NCBI RefSeq assembly: GCF_000091045.1
Contig: NC_006686.1
Coordinates: 1,648,501-1,712,500, forward strand
Direction: 5' to 3'
Source: Cryptococcus deneoformans JEC21
Taxonomy: Eukaryota > Basidiomycota > Tremellomycetes > Tremellales > Cryptococcaceae
Length of the DNA stretch: 64,000 nt
Positions within the stretch are counted from its first letter, which is position 1, and every line of letters begins with the position of its first letter. The notes under the pieces were generated by a model, which searched no databases, had not been told where the DNA came from, and saw only the letters and a program-made list of their open reading frames with translations. The translations under genes were made by a program, and so were the position numbers. Shown piece by piece: positions 46,251-57,797 of this stretch.

Positions 46251-46538
46251 AGGCCAGAGGCAGGAGGTTTAACACGGGGCCGAGTGTCCAAAATTCAATC
46301 CATGCTAGGGAAAGGCCCAAAGTTCCCACCAGGATTTGACGCCGTCAGGGTATCGTAGTTTCATATGGGCGGGGACTGGTACATCAACAATTTGAGGGTG
46401 AATAGAGAATTGATGGAAGGTAAGCAAGGATATTCGATAACCATGCTCTCAAAAGAGTTGGTGGAGATGAGAGAGGAAGCGGCAAGGCTAAGAGGCTTGG
46501 AGAAACGAAAGTCTGGGTGCTTGGACAGGATGAGCTAG
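46251..46538 (+). pseudogene. possible gene remnant: coding-like frame broken by one stop
   Basis: The frame is open from 46251, contains SKIQSMLGKGPKFPPGFDAV, meets TAG at 46356-46358, and stays open from ATG 46365 (MGGDWYINNLRVNRELMEG) to TAG 46536-46538. Charged, helix-like text (ELVEMREEAARLRGLEKR) follows in the second part. No family is recognised. An intron or chance could explain it equally well. Confidence 0.15.
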
Positions 46539-47464
46539 GAGAGATTATTGAAGCCTACAAGAAGGTATACGTACGTAATAGGATGTCGTGAGATATGGTG
46601 AATTGATGTAAGCCAATCTTGTTGTTCGGAAACGAAGACATTGGGCGACAAGTTTGACTTGCTCGTGGACCTCATCTCGTAAGTGAAAAAAGAGGAAGGA
46701 GACTTCTCAAATTTTGCAGATCTGGAAGTCCTGTATAAATATCGAAATCGTTGGCGTCGATCGATATCATCGTCAAAACATACACCACTAGCAGATGACA
46801 ATTGACCGACCGGCGTGCGGCACACAAGTTATTTGAAGACGTGTGGATAAAAAACTTCCATCTACGGCCATAGTCATCATACAGCACTCGCCACGTCTGA
46901 TCATAAAGGAACAGACCTTTCCGTTGCATAGTTCAGATGCAATCAACGATCCAGGGCGGAAGTCAAGCTGAAATGTGCTCGAGAGGGTGAGTACCAGTGC
47001 TGTGGTGGGCCATGGGGGATATTCAGGCGCCGTGGCCCCCTTTTTCTTTCCTGCTTTAAAAAATATTCAGGGATATATTTCGCATATGTGCTGGAAAGAA
47101 AAACAAGATGAAAAGAGTGCGGGGATGTCTTCTCTTTTTCACTGGTCCTTGAAGAAGAGTGGTGAGCGTCGAGATCGTTTGTCAAAAAATAAAAGTTGGT
47201 TATTTATTTCAAGATAATAGATTATTTCTTTCTTCGCAGCGGCGATATCCGCCTTTTAATTTCATTCATCATGACGTGGCTGCGCGACGCGTTACGCTGT
47301 GCTCGGCAGCTGCTGCAGCCATTCTCATTTTGGCAAGGTTCCCTTTGTGTTTCTATCTGCATCTACAACTCCTTTCTCAAAAGGTTTCCTTATAACACCA
47401 GCGGAGAGGGCTTCCAGATCTGCTGACAACATTACCTATAGCTCTTGAAGAGCACCAGCACACA

Positions 47465-50400
47465 ATGTCTCAACCCCTCACCCGCCGCGGCCCTCTTCAG
47501 CCCCACCCTTCACAAGCGTCGACCTTTACTTCAAAAGTTACCGTCGAATCTGAAGCTGATGCACGTTTGAGAGATCACCATTCCGGGCGCACAGCCCAGA
47601 AAACTGCGTTTGGCGGGAAGAGAGGCTCTGCAGCGGTAGGACGGATTGGAAAGAGGGAGTGGACGATGATCGGGGGGATGGTCGTAGTCGCGCTTTATGT
47701 GAGACTGTACAAGCTTGGCAGGCCGAGCAGTGTCGTGTGAGTACCTTGCGTTTGATAAGATCATGGGACTAATCGGGAGCAGCTTTGATGAAGTGCATTT
47801 CGGAGGTTTTGCCATGAAGTATATCCGGCGCAAGTTCTTCATGGACGTGCACCCTCCACTGGCAAAACTCTTGGTCACTTTGAGCGCGTGGATCGGTGGA
47901 TTCGACGGGAAGTTTGATTTCAAAGATATTGGAAAGTGGGTTTCAATGATGTCTGAAATGTCGAGCAACTGTTAATTTTGACGTAGGGATTATCTTGAAC
48001 CCGGCGTTCCCTATATTACCATGAGATTCTTTCCGGCCGCCCTCGGTATCGCTCTCATCCCTCTCGCCTTCCTTACTCTTCTCGCTCTTCGTCTTTCACA
48101 CACTTCTGCACTTCTAGGTGCCCTTCTTGTCACATTTGATAACGCCCTCATCACTCAATCCCGACTCATCCTCCTAGACTCCTTCCTCGTCTTTTTCACC
48201 GGTCTTACTACCCTTTTCTGGGTTCGCTTCTCCAATGATGATTCTGAAGGCCGAGCGTTCACTAAGCCATGGTGGATAAATTTGCTTTGTACCGGCCTCA
48301 GTCTTGGTGCTGTCGTCTCGTGTAAATGGGTCGGCCTGTTCACTATTGCCATGATCGGCGTCGGAACCCTTCGTCAGCTCTGGCTTCTCCTCGGTAATCT
48401 CAAGGTTACCCCCAGGCAGTACATCAGACACTTTGCGGCTCGTACGCTGTGCTTGATTGTGGTACCCTTGACTTTCTATATGCTAATGTTTAGGATTCAT
48501 TTCTGGATCTTGAACGAAAGCGGAGATGGAGATGGGTTTATGAGCTCGGAGTTCCAGCATACTTTGCAGGGTCATGGCATGGCTGACACTTTTGCTGGTA
48601 AGCCCCCATTTCCCACCAGGATTTTCAAGACGTTGACAATCAATAGATGTTGGTTTTGGTTCAAAGGTGTCCATCCGACATGTTAACACCCAGGGTGGTT
48701 ACCTCCATTCACACCCTCACCCTTATCCCGGGGGCTCTAAGCGTAAGTTGCGTGTTGTAACATTTTAAGCCATTACTCACCGTACGCAGAGCAACAAATC
48801 ACTCTCTACCCCCACCGAGACGACAACAACGTTTGGCGAATCGTTAACGCTTCTGCCCCCGACGGACCGGCCTCTTATCCCTGGGACGAACTTCCCTTTG
48901 AATATGTTCTCACCGGCACCAAGATTCGTCTCGAGCATGTCACGACCGAAAAGCGCCTTCACTCCCACGACATTCGACCGCCTGTCAGCGAGGTTGATTT
49001 CCAAAATGAAGTTTCTGGCTACGGTTTCCCCGGCTTTGCTGGTGATGCCAATGATGATTTCATTGTGGAAATCACCAAGCGCACAAGAGGAAAGAATGAT
49101 AAGCAAGCTAAACACAGGCTCAAGACTCTCCGCAGCGAGTTTAGGCTGAGGCACGCTTTGTCTGGATGCTACTTGTTCTCGCACAAAGTCAAATTGCCTG
49201 ACTGGGGTTACGAACAGCAAGAGGTGACTTGTAACAAGAACCCTACTTGGGAAAACTCTTTGTGGTACATTGAGACCAATCAGCATGTTCAATGTGAGTC
49301 GTCAATACGTCCATTCGGGACTTTCCTGACGTATCATTGCAGTGCCCATCGACGCTGAGCGAGTTAATTATGAGAAACCCAGCTTCTTTGAAAAGTTTTT
49401 CGAGCTCAACGCTGTTATGTGGAGGACCAACGCCGGTTTGACTGAGAGACATGCTTATGACTCTCGACCTCAACATTGGCCTTGGCTCAGGCGTGGTATT
49501 GTAAGTTGCTTGATCATTTTAATGACCACATAGCAGCGTCCTAATAGGTACGCAGAACTTCTGGGTCAAGGACCACAGGCAAGTTTACCTCATCGGTAAC
49601 CCCGTGGTATGGTGGTCTAGTACTGCCGCTATCGTTGCTTATCTCGCCGTGAGAGGGTTCTTGGTTTTACGCGCCCAGAGGGGTTACAGAGACTTGCATC
49701 AACGTGAGTATGACATTCCTCCTCGCTCTTCGGCCCTCCCCTCAGCAGAATTCCGCTAAGTCTATGCACAGCCAAGCTCGCATTTTACGACGATATTTGT
49801 GCTTTCTGCGTCATCGGCTGGGCACTCCATTATTTCCCCTTCTATCTTATGCAACGTCAGCTTTTCTTGCACCATTACCTTCCCGCACTTTACTTTGCCA
49901 TCCTTCTTTTCTGCACCGTCTTCGACTATGCCACATCTGCGCTCAAACCAAAGATTAGGACAAACATTGCTATTGTGATTTTGATCCTTGCACTTTGGAG
50001 CTGGAACCATTGGAGTAGCTTGGCGTATGCTGGGGAGTGGACTAAGGGCGCTTGTGAGAATGGCAAGTGGTTGAGGACCTGGGATTTCTCTTGGTACGTT
50101 TCCATACGCCATACCCATATACACATGAAACCCACTGCTAATAATCTTGTGAAAATGCAGTAACGACTTTTACGAAAACACTAGCATGTACAACTCCCAA
50201 TCCGCCATTTCCAGCGAAAAAATCGCTCCTACCGATCTCGGCCCCGACTCAGCCACCACTACACTCATCGAAGAAGTTCCAGAACCTATCCAAAACGTCT
50301 TCCAGCAAGATCCCCCTCCTGAGGAAAAGACAGTTGCACCCGTGGGCCCCGCGCCGGAAGTTCAGATGGAAGAGTCTTCAGCGGTTTTCATTCCTAAGGG

Positions 50401-50653
50401 AGAAGAGGCGCCACTCGCTGAGGATCTGAGAGCGCCAGTAGGAAATGATGCGGGTGATCCGGCGGTGACGGATGGGGAGGATGACGGTGGTTGGCACGGA
50501 GGCGCAGAGGAGGGACAACATCGACAAGAAAAGGACGAAGTGAAGATAAAGGAAGGTAAGGCGCCTGTGGGTGCCAAGGTTGACATTCCTGATATGGGAT
50601 TGGATGAGGAACAAAAGTTGTTGGTAGATCAAATTATGGATGAGCAGGAATAA
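47465..50653 (+). CDS. PMT2: protein O-mannosyltransferase, PMT2 family
   Basis: ER membrane enzyme transferring mannose from dolichyl-phosphate-mannose to Ser/Thr of secretory proteins. Nine exons (47465-47736, 47783-47935, 47987-48597, 48647-48742, 48790-49293, 49343-49500, 49556-49703, 49772-50093, 50161-50653) join in frame to 918 residues. The catalytic DE in VFDEVHFGGFAMKYI is intact. FFMDVHPPLAKLLV and FDFKDIGKDYLEPGVPYITM match the PMT2 rather than the PMT1 or PMT4 subfamily. MIR repeats occupy the lumenal loop (VSIRHVNTQGGYLHSHPHPY, LHSHDIRPPVSEVDFQNEVS). Multiple helices flank them. The last 150 residues are an acidic, disordered extension beyond the usual family end. The gene is flanked on both sides by KRE6-like paralogues. 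Confidence 0.93.
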
Positions 50654-50961
50654 GCTAGAGACGCCATTATTTGATGCAGAGTCCGTGAATGTCTTGTCCG
50701 AAGATTGCTTACTGGGAGATGTATGCATTACACAGTGGTTAGAGACTCAATATGTCCTTTCTTCTCCATTATCAATGTTAATATACATCTTTTGCCCAGA
50801 TATACAACAGTTCAACAGTTATTTCTTTAAGATATTACAGGATTAACATGGTGTTAATTAGAGAGCGACATATGTTCTTTTGCGATTGCGGAAATTCGTA
50901 TCAAGTCGTAAAGTCGTGATTTAACAAGAGTCAATAAGTGAGTTTTTCTAAAATGTCATCG
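50654..50961. other. convergent 3' spacer
   Basis: AT-rich 308 bp between the PMT2 stop and the stop of KRE6-like copy 2. No feature seen. Confidence 0.5.
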
Positions 50962-53292
50962 TCAGCCTTTGACCGTACCATCGTTTTTGAAATACAAGGG
51001 CAAATTTACAGGCACAGTATAACCGGCCATATCCCAGGTTGTAAAATTAGGATTATTATATGCGTTGGCGTGTTTCTCAATGTAAGCGGCAGTCGGTCGA
51101 TCATCGGGATCGCACCCCATCCTTCCTTCTGACCGCTGGTACACCCTCACATAATCAACGTGCATCTCCGAGGGGAAGATGAGGTTGCTAAAATCGATAG
51201 CTTGAAAATTATTGGACATCCCAAAATTTATGACCTGTGGGAGAGGAGCAAGAAATTAGGCCAGAATTCAATAATAAAATAACGTAGACGGGTGTGCAAT
51301 GAGACATACCATTGCCATTGGCTCTTCAGATATCAGTCGTTGACCGATATTCATGGAGGACAAGGGTCCCACAGCGGCAGGGTACATCGTCCATGATTTC
51401 TCACCGTTCGCAACCCATGTGATGTAACCCGAGTCTCTATCGTTGGGATCGCTAAACATCTCAAATGCTGCCAAATAAAATGTCAGAGAAGTATGGTTCA
51501 TGACATTTGATGAACTTCTAGGCACGTACCATAGATACCGAACCCGCCACTAGTCCCCATGTAATTATCGCTATCGATATAAGTCAAAGATGATACCGCT
51601 TCCTGATATGTTCCACCTTTGTACGAGTTCCACATTGTGATGTCTGTATCGTATTGAATAGCTCCTTTAGAAGTATTGAGGTATTGGTATCCATAATCAA
51701 ACTATCGACATGGACACAATCATCAGTCGCTGATAGTTCAAAATCAGAGGAAGTGTTCAATAGCAGACGTACGGGAGCGAACTGAGCACTTTGACTAACT
51801 TGGCCCTTGTCAACAGACAGGTCAAGTTGTCCTTCGAGGATGTCGATCTCTGGTACACCACGTCCATAAGTCACATCTGGCCCTGCATGGTCTTCTCCTT
51901 GACAAGTACACGAAGACATTCTCTGTCCAGGCAGGCTAGGTATTATCACATTAGCATTTGCCAAAACTTTGTAAAGCTTCATTTTAGACAAGGCAGGAGC
52001 ACTTACTAGGAAATGGCACTATCGTCTGACCCAGATGTCAAAGCTCCCTCTGGCCCAGTGCCTTCTGGATTGGTCTGGTTCGCTAGCGTCCCGTAATCGC
52101 ATGAATCGTACGAATAAGGCCATGTCCCGTCTGTCGTGGCTCCGTATCCTGGTCTCCCGAGATTACCCATCATCCATATACCGGGCCAAAACCCGCCAAC
52201 TCTGTTATTGCCCGGTAAAGAAACGGAGGTTTCAATGTAGATAGAGTATTGGAAACATATTTGATTCCATGATTGAAGCATACCGGATCGGAAGTTTAAG
52301 TCATGGATGTTTTGCTGATCGAGTGTGATGACTAGATGACCATCTTTAGTGGTGATTGCTGCGGGGTCGTACCATTCAAAGTCGCCTGTTGGCCAGTAGT
52401 GGATATCGCTGTCACCTCGTTAGCATCTTGTTAAGCATCATAAGCGATAGACTTACACCCCAGTCCAAAAAGGATCGTCACCAGGAAAAAACGTTCTCCC
52501 TTCCTTTTCAAACTCATCCGAAAAGACCAAACTATATGTCTTCCCGTCGAAGCCTGTTCGCGTGTACTTGTCTACTGGTGTATCGCTGTCAATCACAGTA
52601 GGGATGTTCGATATAAGAGGTACCTGGCCAGTCGAGTTGATACCCCCTATGTTGTACGCGCCGTTTGTCTTGATCTCTGTGTCTGTGAAGTGGGTGATGA
52701 TCGGGTACCCTGCGAAAAGGGTCACCAGGCACAGAATAAGCATGACGAGGCACCCGACGTTAATGAGGCCACGTGGTGTAAATATCGTTCCTCGATCATA
52801 CTGAAACTGTCAGCCAAAGGCCAATGACTTGTGGCTGCTGGTAGTCCGTGCTGGGCTGTGCTCACGTTACGATTTTTTATGGGATCTGGATTATGCATCC
52901 AATCATCCTCCTCCGGCCCTGTCGTCATCGGCCCCCATTCTCCCGAAGCTCCTGATCCCAGTTCAGCCAATTTTGCTCTGCTATCAAGGCTTGCTGAGCT
53001 AACACTCAATCTTGCTGGCGATAAAAGGCTGTTGGTAGGCTTTGTTGAAGAAGCAGAAGGACCATATTGTTGAATGGTCGTGGGCTAAGATGGTACGAAG
53101 TAAGTCAAATGAGTCAGTGGTTTCCATAAGATGAGAAAGAGAATGGAGGAAGAGAAGAAAAGATAAGAAATGAGGGAGAATCACGTTAAGAGGTACCTCA
53201 TGAGATGGTGCAGATGACTGAATTGAAGAAGGTTGCGGTGAAAGAGATGGTACAGAAGCAACTTCGTGCAGCGGCACAGGCTTGTACGACAT
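50962..53292 (-). CDS. KRE6/SKN1-like beta-glucan synthesis protein (GH16), copy 2
   Basis: Paralogue of the gene at 41.5-43.8 kb. The start is taken at ATG 53292 (MSYKPVPLHEVASVPSLS), matching the position of the start in copy 1; an in-frame ATG at 53307 would add five residues. The cytosolic part ends DDWMHNPDPIKNR, and the transmembrane helix is VGCLVMLILCLVTLFAGYPI. The lumenal GH16 domain repeats the family text: [60 protein letters not shown], and the active-site motif PEIDILE. It ends [15 protein letters not shown]... YFKNDGTVKG. Exon borders fall at the same places as in copy 1, showing gene duplication. It converges with PMT2. Confidence 0.9.
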
Positions 53293-55703
53293 GATCGAGG
53301 GTGTCAAGAGAAATGTAAAAAGTTAAGACAACAATGGTCGTTTTCAGCCAATTGCTGACCAGTCAAGCAATACGATGAACGATGTGGATGAAGAGGGGCG
53401 AATGGATAGAGATTATGGAATCAACACGTGGAAGTAAGCGGTATGGAGATGTTGATGGAACACTGTGGCCCCACACCAACAACCAACACCTCAGGGCACA
53501 AAGCACACATCTTCGCGCATTGACGATAAAATAGCCTTATTAGACTTATCCGCAGTTACACGGGACGCGTCTTGTTCCCTACTGGCGGGAAATGATACAG
53601 AAGAAGAGGTAGGAGGAAGACAAGGGTTCCCACTCACCAGGCTACCGTTATCTGAGGACCGTGTATACCTCCTATAATCATTATATCTAGACATCCTTCT
53701 TGGTGCTCACGTGTTCTGAGCTCTCTAAATATGGGTAATCAAGAAAAATGTTGTGGTATTATGCAATGGGGAGTTTCTGCTAGACAAAGGATCGATTGCA
53801 ATAAATAAAACACACTGAAAAAAGAATGGACAAACAAATAGCAAAAATGACAGCGATGGTACAGGTGTACGTCTGCGATGGATGCTGGGATGCAAGCTTT
53901 CTGATATCTGTTATTGTATGCTATTATATGCAGTTCGGAATCTTGTATTATGGTTTTTGCGGTGCATCTTTGTGAAGGCAGGATGACACGAATGACATCG
54001 AATTGGTCGTCCATATTACGCGGAACCGGCTTCTAATACCGGTTGGTCACCTTCTCCCCGTTGATGTTATTTCGAGTATCGGCGTTTTTGATGAATGGCA
54101 TGGAAGATGAGAATCAGCAGGGTTCAAATCGGCTATACCACTATAAAAGTGTCAGGTGAGAAGAGACGTTGCGTATGCCTGGGAAATTGTTATGTCGACG
54201 TTGCAGGCTATCATTGATGTTTGACTGCTTATTGGAAGTTATGCATGATATTGATGCTATGAATAGAGCGGCGTGCGGTGTATACGGTAGGAAATGACAT
54301 GTGTATATTTGGATTGACCACCAAAAGAGTGGTGGCGACAGAGCCATCATCGTCGTAATAATCATCTGACCCGCGAGCGAGCCACTCTGTTCGCGTTGGC
54401 AGTCCACATCATACAAGTGATGGATGGCTTGTTCGCGCCCCAGTTATTGATCATCGACATGGATGCTTGGAGGTCAATGCAATTGATGTACATACAGCGA
54501 TGTAAAGCAAGAACATTGCTATGTACGTGAGAATAGATAAAGTCATACTCGCTCATCATGGTGGTGATCCTCATAATACACCAACAAATACCGCTGCAGT
54601 AATGAGACCGTGGGAAATTGACGACTTGGAGTATGTAGTACTTCCACCAGTGTAGTATGCTTAATGTATTCGGTTCCTCTCGACTTGCGACGACCCGTAG
54701 TCTACAAAAAAAGGCACCCTGCACCGCATCTGCAATCCTGTCACTCATCAATTCTGTTCCTTCCAAAGCATCCCATTAAAAATAGAATTAGAAGAGGGAA
54801 AAAAAAGAAACAGAACTAAGGAGGCACCCGGGTTCTCCACGTGGACACCCTGATACTCACTCACCAATGACGAGTGCTCTTCAGCTTAATGTCCTGGGTT
54901 AGTGCGTGCGTGATTGTTGCATTGCATCTGCCCCGCGCGTCCGCGGCGGCAGACACTGGGATGATTCAGCGCACACATGATGGCGGGTGGGGATGAGGGC
55001 ATTGCGGTTGAGGATGCACAACTGTAGGAGAAACAGACAGAGAAGTTGATGGCGTAGCGGAAGAGGAGATTAAAAACGACGGTTTATTAATTTACTGCTT
55101 AGATGATGATGCAAGGGCTGTATAATTATAATAGACTGTCGTCGTGGACGAATGAACGAAAGGATTTGAGAACAACTATTTATTATATTATCCTGTATTG
55201 TAAAAGTCTTTGCTCCTTGCCTCCCAGAAAGTTCGTTGGCTTCCTCTATCTCCATGGCCCCGTCTCCATTATTTCACCTCTTCTACTCTTCTTTCACTGC
55301 AAAGAGCGATGATGATGCTATGGGTAGCAATACTGACTGCCTGCTCTACCTATTTTCAATCATCTCTTGACCTTATCCCCTGTCGACTTATTCATACGAC
55401 AAAGACCAGGTCGCAGGCAGTATTATGAAGGCTGAGTGAAAAACGAGTACCGGGGGACTTGCCTGGTCCTTCGGCGGCCGGAAGGCCGAATGCCGGCCCC
55501 GGGCCGTTGTTATCAGCTTTGCCGCCCGTCCATTCAGTCATAAATGTCCGATCTCATGATCTCCTGGTGCTTTTTTCTTTATATTGCGGGAGATCATCGG
55601 CCCGATACACTCTTGCCCATCATGCCTTGTTATATAACATCCCATCTCAAGTGGAGGTGACGCTTTTTCTTCTCGAGTAGTATCAGTGATCAGCGAAGAC
55701 ATC
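53293..55703. other. 2.4-kb divergent regulatory region
   Basis: Between KRE6-like copy 2 (minus) and the oxidoreductase (plus). I found only short frames without domains. It contains a GC-rich patch near 54930-54960 and a double hairpin at 55470-55506. TATATAAC-like sequence near 55,632 is a possible TATA region for the oxidoreductase. Confidence 0.4.
55470..55506. promoter_or_regulatory. paired GC-rich hairpins upstream of the oxidoreductase
   Basis: TTCGGC (55470-55475) pairs with GCCGAA (55485-55490). CGGCCC-C-GGGCCG (55494-55506) is a perfect palindrome with a single central base. The CGG...CCG spacing is of the type recognised by Zn2Cys6 factors; binding is inference. Confidence 0.5.
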
Positions 55704-57478
55704 ATGACTGCAGTCAACAGTAATCAAGGAACAGGCAAGCTTTCTGGAAGGGTCGGCATCGTTGGTACGGGCCATCGAGCCAGGGTAAGTGTTGATGCCG
55801 TGATGGGAATTAATAACCCCTTTCCTTGCCACGAGGATGACAGAAAGCTGACCAGGTAGAAAGCTCTATACGACAGCAGTGGCCAGTCGTGCAAACACCA
55901 GTCTAGTAGCGCTTTGTGATACCAACGATGCACGAATGGATTGGCATAACAAGATGCTTCGAGAAGCCGGCAGGCCCGAAGCCAAGAAATATGCTGCTGT
56001 AAGTTACTAGTTTTTTTAGTTATAATATGTTGGAAGCAGAGGAAAAGGAACTATCTGACTTCTTGTCGATAGGAGGATTTTCGAAAGATGCTCGAGCAAG
56101 AGAAACTTGATGTGCTGGTAGTGACAACGATTGATTACACGCATGACATGTACATCATCCCCGCGCTGAAAGCCGGTATCAAAGTCCTCAGTGAAAAGCC
56201 CATGACGACGTATGTCCTTCCTTTATCGTCCATTTACCATGGGCACCTAAAAGCTTACGAACCTTGTGGCGCAGGAACGTGGATAAATGCAAAGCCATTC
56301 TCAACGCTGTCAACGAATCCAAGGGGTCCCTCACTGTCTTGTTCAATTACCGATACAACCCCATTCATTGGAAAGTGGCTGAAGTTATCGCTAAAGGAGA
56401 GATCGGAGAGGTTAAATCTGTTCACTTTGAGTGGTTACTTGTGAGTCGCTCGAATGGAATCTAGATGAACGGCAAGCTTACTCCATTTGAAATTGTAGGA
56501 CACCGTTCACGGTGCAGACTACTTCCGTCGCTGGCACAGATATAAGGACCGTTCTGGAGGCCTTATGATCCACAAATCATCCCACCACTTTGATCTCGTC
56601 AACTTTTGGATCCAGTCCGTCCCCCAATCAGTGTTTGGCATGGGCTCTCTTGCGTTTTATGGCAAGGAGAACGGTAAGAAGTCAGGGTGGGGAAAGAACT
56701 ACGAGCGGGCAAGGGACGCGAAGGAGGCCGAGAATGATCCGTTTGCGATCCATTTGGGGGACGAAGAGGGTTTGAAGGGGCTTTATTTCGATGCGGAGCA
56801 TATCGGTGAGTCTCTACATCTCGTCTCCAACATGAACCAGGGTTGACCCGGGGACAGACGGGTATCACAGAGATATGAACGTCTTTGCAGATGATATCAC
56901 AATTGAAGATGACATGTCGGTCCTCGTACACTACGAATCTGGAGTTAACATGACCTACCACCTCACTGCTTACTCTGTACGTCTCTTCACCATCTCTTAT
57001 CTCTCCCCTTGCCCGTCACTAATCGTCGACGTTTCTGCCCCTTCTTCAAAAACAGCCATGGGAAGGTTACAGAGTAATGTTCAACGGAACCCATGGCCGC
57101 CTTGAGCTCGAAGTCGTCGAAAACGCCTTCCGTCTCCCTATCCCTAAAGGCTCTAACAATGCATCTGAACACGTACATGGCGATAGCGCCCTACCCAACG
57201 AAGGTCATTCCAAAATCACCTTGCATAAACTCTGGCAACAGCCAGTTAACGTGCCTTATCAGGAGGCTAAGGGTGGACACGGTGGAGGTGATGAAGCTAT
57301 GTTGGATGAAATTTTTGGTCCGAAGGAAGGAGAGGAGGAGAGGAAGTGTCCTGTGAATGGATTGTCGGCTGACCAGAAGGATGGGGCTCTCGCCATGGCT
57401 GTCGGGTTAGCGGCGAATGAAAGTTTTAAAAATGGGAAGCAAGTGTTCATTAAGGAGTTACTTGGTGGTACTTTGTGA
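55704..57478 (+). CDS. Gfo/Idh/MocA-family NAD(P)-dependent oxidoreductase
   Basis: Soluble dehydrogenase, usually acting on sugars, inositols or their derivatives. About eight short exons, beginning at ATG 55704. The Rossmann motif is [13 protein letters not shown], split by the first intron, followed by [20 protein letters not shown]. The family signature VLSEKPMTT carries the catalytic E-K-P lysine. A C-terminal alpha/beta domain contains [20 protein letters not shown], where the His and Asp positions of the active site are present, and [20 protein letters not shown]. The last exon (about 57055-57478) ends [13 protein letters not shown]. The substrate cannot be told from sequence alone. 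The promoter has paired hairpins and no near neighbour in the same direction. Confidence 0.88.
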
Positions 57479-57797
57479 GGGGGTAGGTCAAATCTTGTAT
57501 AAGATGCATTTTTTGAATGAAATATGTGACTGGGTCATTTATGCAGTTTGAGGACAATGATCAAGTACCGAAAAGAGAAGGGAATCATAAAATGCCATTT
57601 TCAAAAGAAGCAGATACCCATAATTTCTATTTTAATCGCTTCTCGCTACCCCATACACTACAAGGATCCTTGCTTCAGTTTGATTTAAGATCTTTCTTAC
57701 TTACAGAAACGAAACATTTACTGTATGCACAACACGCAATTTAAGCCAAGCGTAACCCCCCGCATTAAACGTTAGTCAAGTCCGTCATGCATTTCCC
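57479..57797. other. convergent 3' spacer
   Basis: 319 bp between the stops of the oxidoreductase and the PH-domain gene. No feature seen. Confidence 0.5.

Larger units (their letters stand above)
43834..47464. other. 3.6-kb divergent region between KRE6-like copy 1 and PMT2
   Basis: No gene I can support. Contents: a 9-bp repeat GCCGGCTGA three times (43998-44024); minus-strand frames near 44.2-45.5 kb with short coding-like pieces but no consistent exon chain; a plus-strand interrupted coding-like frame (46251-46538); and an AT-rich PMT2 promoter. An unrecognised gene, long leader or noncoding RNA is possible in this unusually long gap. Confidence 0.4.

Noticed and set aside
54110..54140. 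GGTTCAAATC resembling a tRNA B box
   Set aside because: Flanking bases do not form a T stem and no cloverleaf fits upstream.
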